NCBI GenBank assembly: GCA_900755895.1
Contig: CAAEIG010000009.1
Span: 1 to 5,720 of the forward strand
Source of the DNA: Clostridia bacterium
GTDB lineage: Bacteria > Bacillota > Clostridia > Oscillospirales > Acutalibacteraceae
Reading direction: 5' to 3'
Length of the DNA: 5,720 nucleotides
A program made the position numbers and the translations under genes. Positions within the stretch are counted from its first letter, which is position 1; every line of letters begins with the position of its first letter. Below the pieces are notes generated by a model. That model was not told the origin of the DNA and ran no database searches. It saw only the letters and a list, made by a program, of their open reading frames with translations. Below are positions 5,518 to 5,720 of the stretch, piece by piece.

Positions 5518-5620
5518 TCTTAAAACCCCGCAAACCCCCGCCGCGCCGGGCTTTTTGCGCTCTTGCCGCGCCTGCTGCCGTGTCCTCTTAAACGCTCTTA
5601 AAAGGGCCTCTTAAAACCCC
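5518..5620. repeat. cluster of CTCTTAAA / TCTTAAAACCCC repeats
   Basis: TCTTAAAACCCC occurs exactly at 5518-5529 and 5609-5620. Between them CTCTTAAA is found at 5585-5592, 5595-5602 and 5608-5615 (steps of 10 and 13 bases), with a related CTCTT at 5560-5564. Other CTTAAA units lie at 5286, 5355 and 5497. Such clustered degenerate copies next to a Mu-type element end are candidate transposase- or host-factor-binding sites. Confidence 0.6.
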
Positions 5621-5654
5621 CGCCCGATCCGTCCGCCATACGCCTGGTGAGGAT

Positions 5655-5707
5655 AAAAAAATAAAAAAAGAAATTGCAATCCCATTTTCACAGGACTACA
5701 ATTTCTT
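5655..5707 (-). terminator. leftward intrinsic terminator, probably of a flanking host gene
   Basis: Read on the minus strand, an AAGAAATTG...CAATTTCTT stem (5699-5707 with 5668-5676) extends inward by several pairs (GTCC/GGAT region) around a 10-base loop and is followed by a long T-rich tract (complement of 5655-5669). This is a strong rho-independent terminator for transcription entering from the right edge. Its AT-rich character differs from the G/C-rich repeats to its left, which suits chromosomal DNA beside the element, but an element-borne barrier is also possible. Confidence 0.75.
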
Positions 5708-5720
5708 CCTCGGTTTTGCA

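Larger units (their letters stand above)
1..5650 (-). mobile_element. Mu-like transposable phage/prophage, early region (both boundaries uncertain)
   Basis: The gene order is that of the left end of phage Mu: a repressor gene diverging from an early operon that begins with a small helix-turn-helix regulator and continues into a MuA-like DDE transposase and a MuB-like AAA+ ATPase. The element continues past position 1, where the helicase-loader gene is cut by the window. Its outer end should lie in the repeat-rich non-coding stretch to the right of the repressor; 5650 is only a working limit. No structural phage genes are visible, so a transposon with Mu-type enzymes cannot be excluded, but the repressor/Cro-like switch favours a temperate phage. 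Confidence 0.8.
5166..5720. other. 555-base non-coding end region, probable site of the element's left end
   Basis: No convincing gene is found here on either strand. Instead the stretch is packed with short repeats (seven CTTAAA and one TTTAAG between 5275 and 5615), two long inverted repeats, G/C-rich runs, a 10-base inverted pair GGGGCGCAAC (5302-5311) / GTTGCGCCCC (5388-5397), further GTTGCG copies at 5409 and 5421, and a leftward terminator at the far right. In Mu the corresponding stretch beyond the repressor gene holds the attachment end with its transposase-binding sites, which is what I expect here. The exact terminal TG/CA cannot be fixed without the other end or an empty site. Confidence 0.6.

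Noticed and set aside
5537..5556. Short CCCG/CGGG stem followed by CTTTTT as an extra plus-strand terminator
   Set aside because: The stem is only about four pairs in a generally G/C-rich stretch, and a much stronger terminator lies just upstream at 5450-5513.
5585..5615. CRISPR-like array
   Set aside because: The repeated units are only about 8 bases long at 10-13-base steps, far too short for CRISPR repeats and spacers, and no cas genes are present.

Overview
This window holds the early end of a Mu-like transposable phage or prophage, most likely from a GC-rich Firmicute of class Clostridia (for example a gut Oscillospirales). The host assignment is inference: it rests on strong AGGAGG-type ribosome binding sites, tight gene packing, Gram-positive-style small membrane proteins, and a DnaI/DnaC-type loader of the kind seen in Clostridia phages. 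No host marker gene is present.

Reading from the right, positions 5166-5720 are non-coding. They carry many CTTAAA-type repeats, two long inverted repeats and, at 5655-5707, a strong terminator pointing left. This is where the left end of the element (attL in Mu terms) should lie, possibly near 5616-5655, although no exact junction can be proved. A rightward repressor gene follows (4701-5165, XRE helix-turn-helix). Then comes a divergent control region (4545-4700) with two opposed promoters and three copies of the operator GTAC-N4-GTAC. Leftward from there runs the early operon: a Cro/Ner-like XRE regulator (4323-4544), an unrecognised 133-aa protein (3925-4326), a MuA-like DDE transposase (1884-3848), a MuB-like AAA+ ATPase (932-1891), a 24-aa single-helix peptide (845-919), a two-helix membrane protein (508-831), and the N-terminal part of a DnaC/DnaI-type helicase loader (1-406, running off the left edge).

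The expected working is as follows. The repressor binds the three operators to shut off the early promoter and control its own. When it is lost, the early operon makes the small Cro/Ner-like protein, then the transposase and its ATPase target selector, which together carry out replicative transposition. A phage-encoded helicase loader in the same operon may help bring the replicative helicase to the transposition product. The order repressor / operators / small regulator / A / B, and the roughly 1-kb spacing between the operators and the suspected end, match phage Mu closely, but the repressor family and the genes after B differ from Mu.

Positions from about 3900 to 5165 are visibly more AT-rich than the transposase-ATPase-loader block, which suggests that the switch region has a different history from the rest of the operon.
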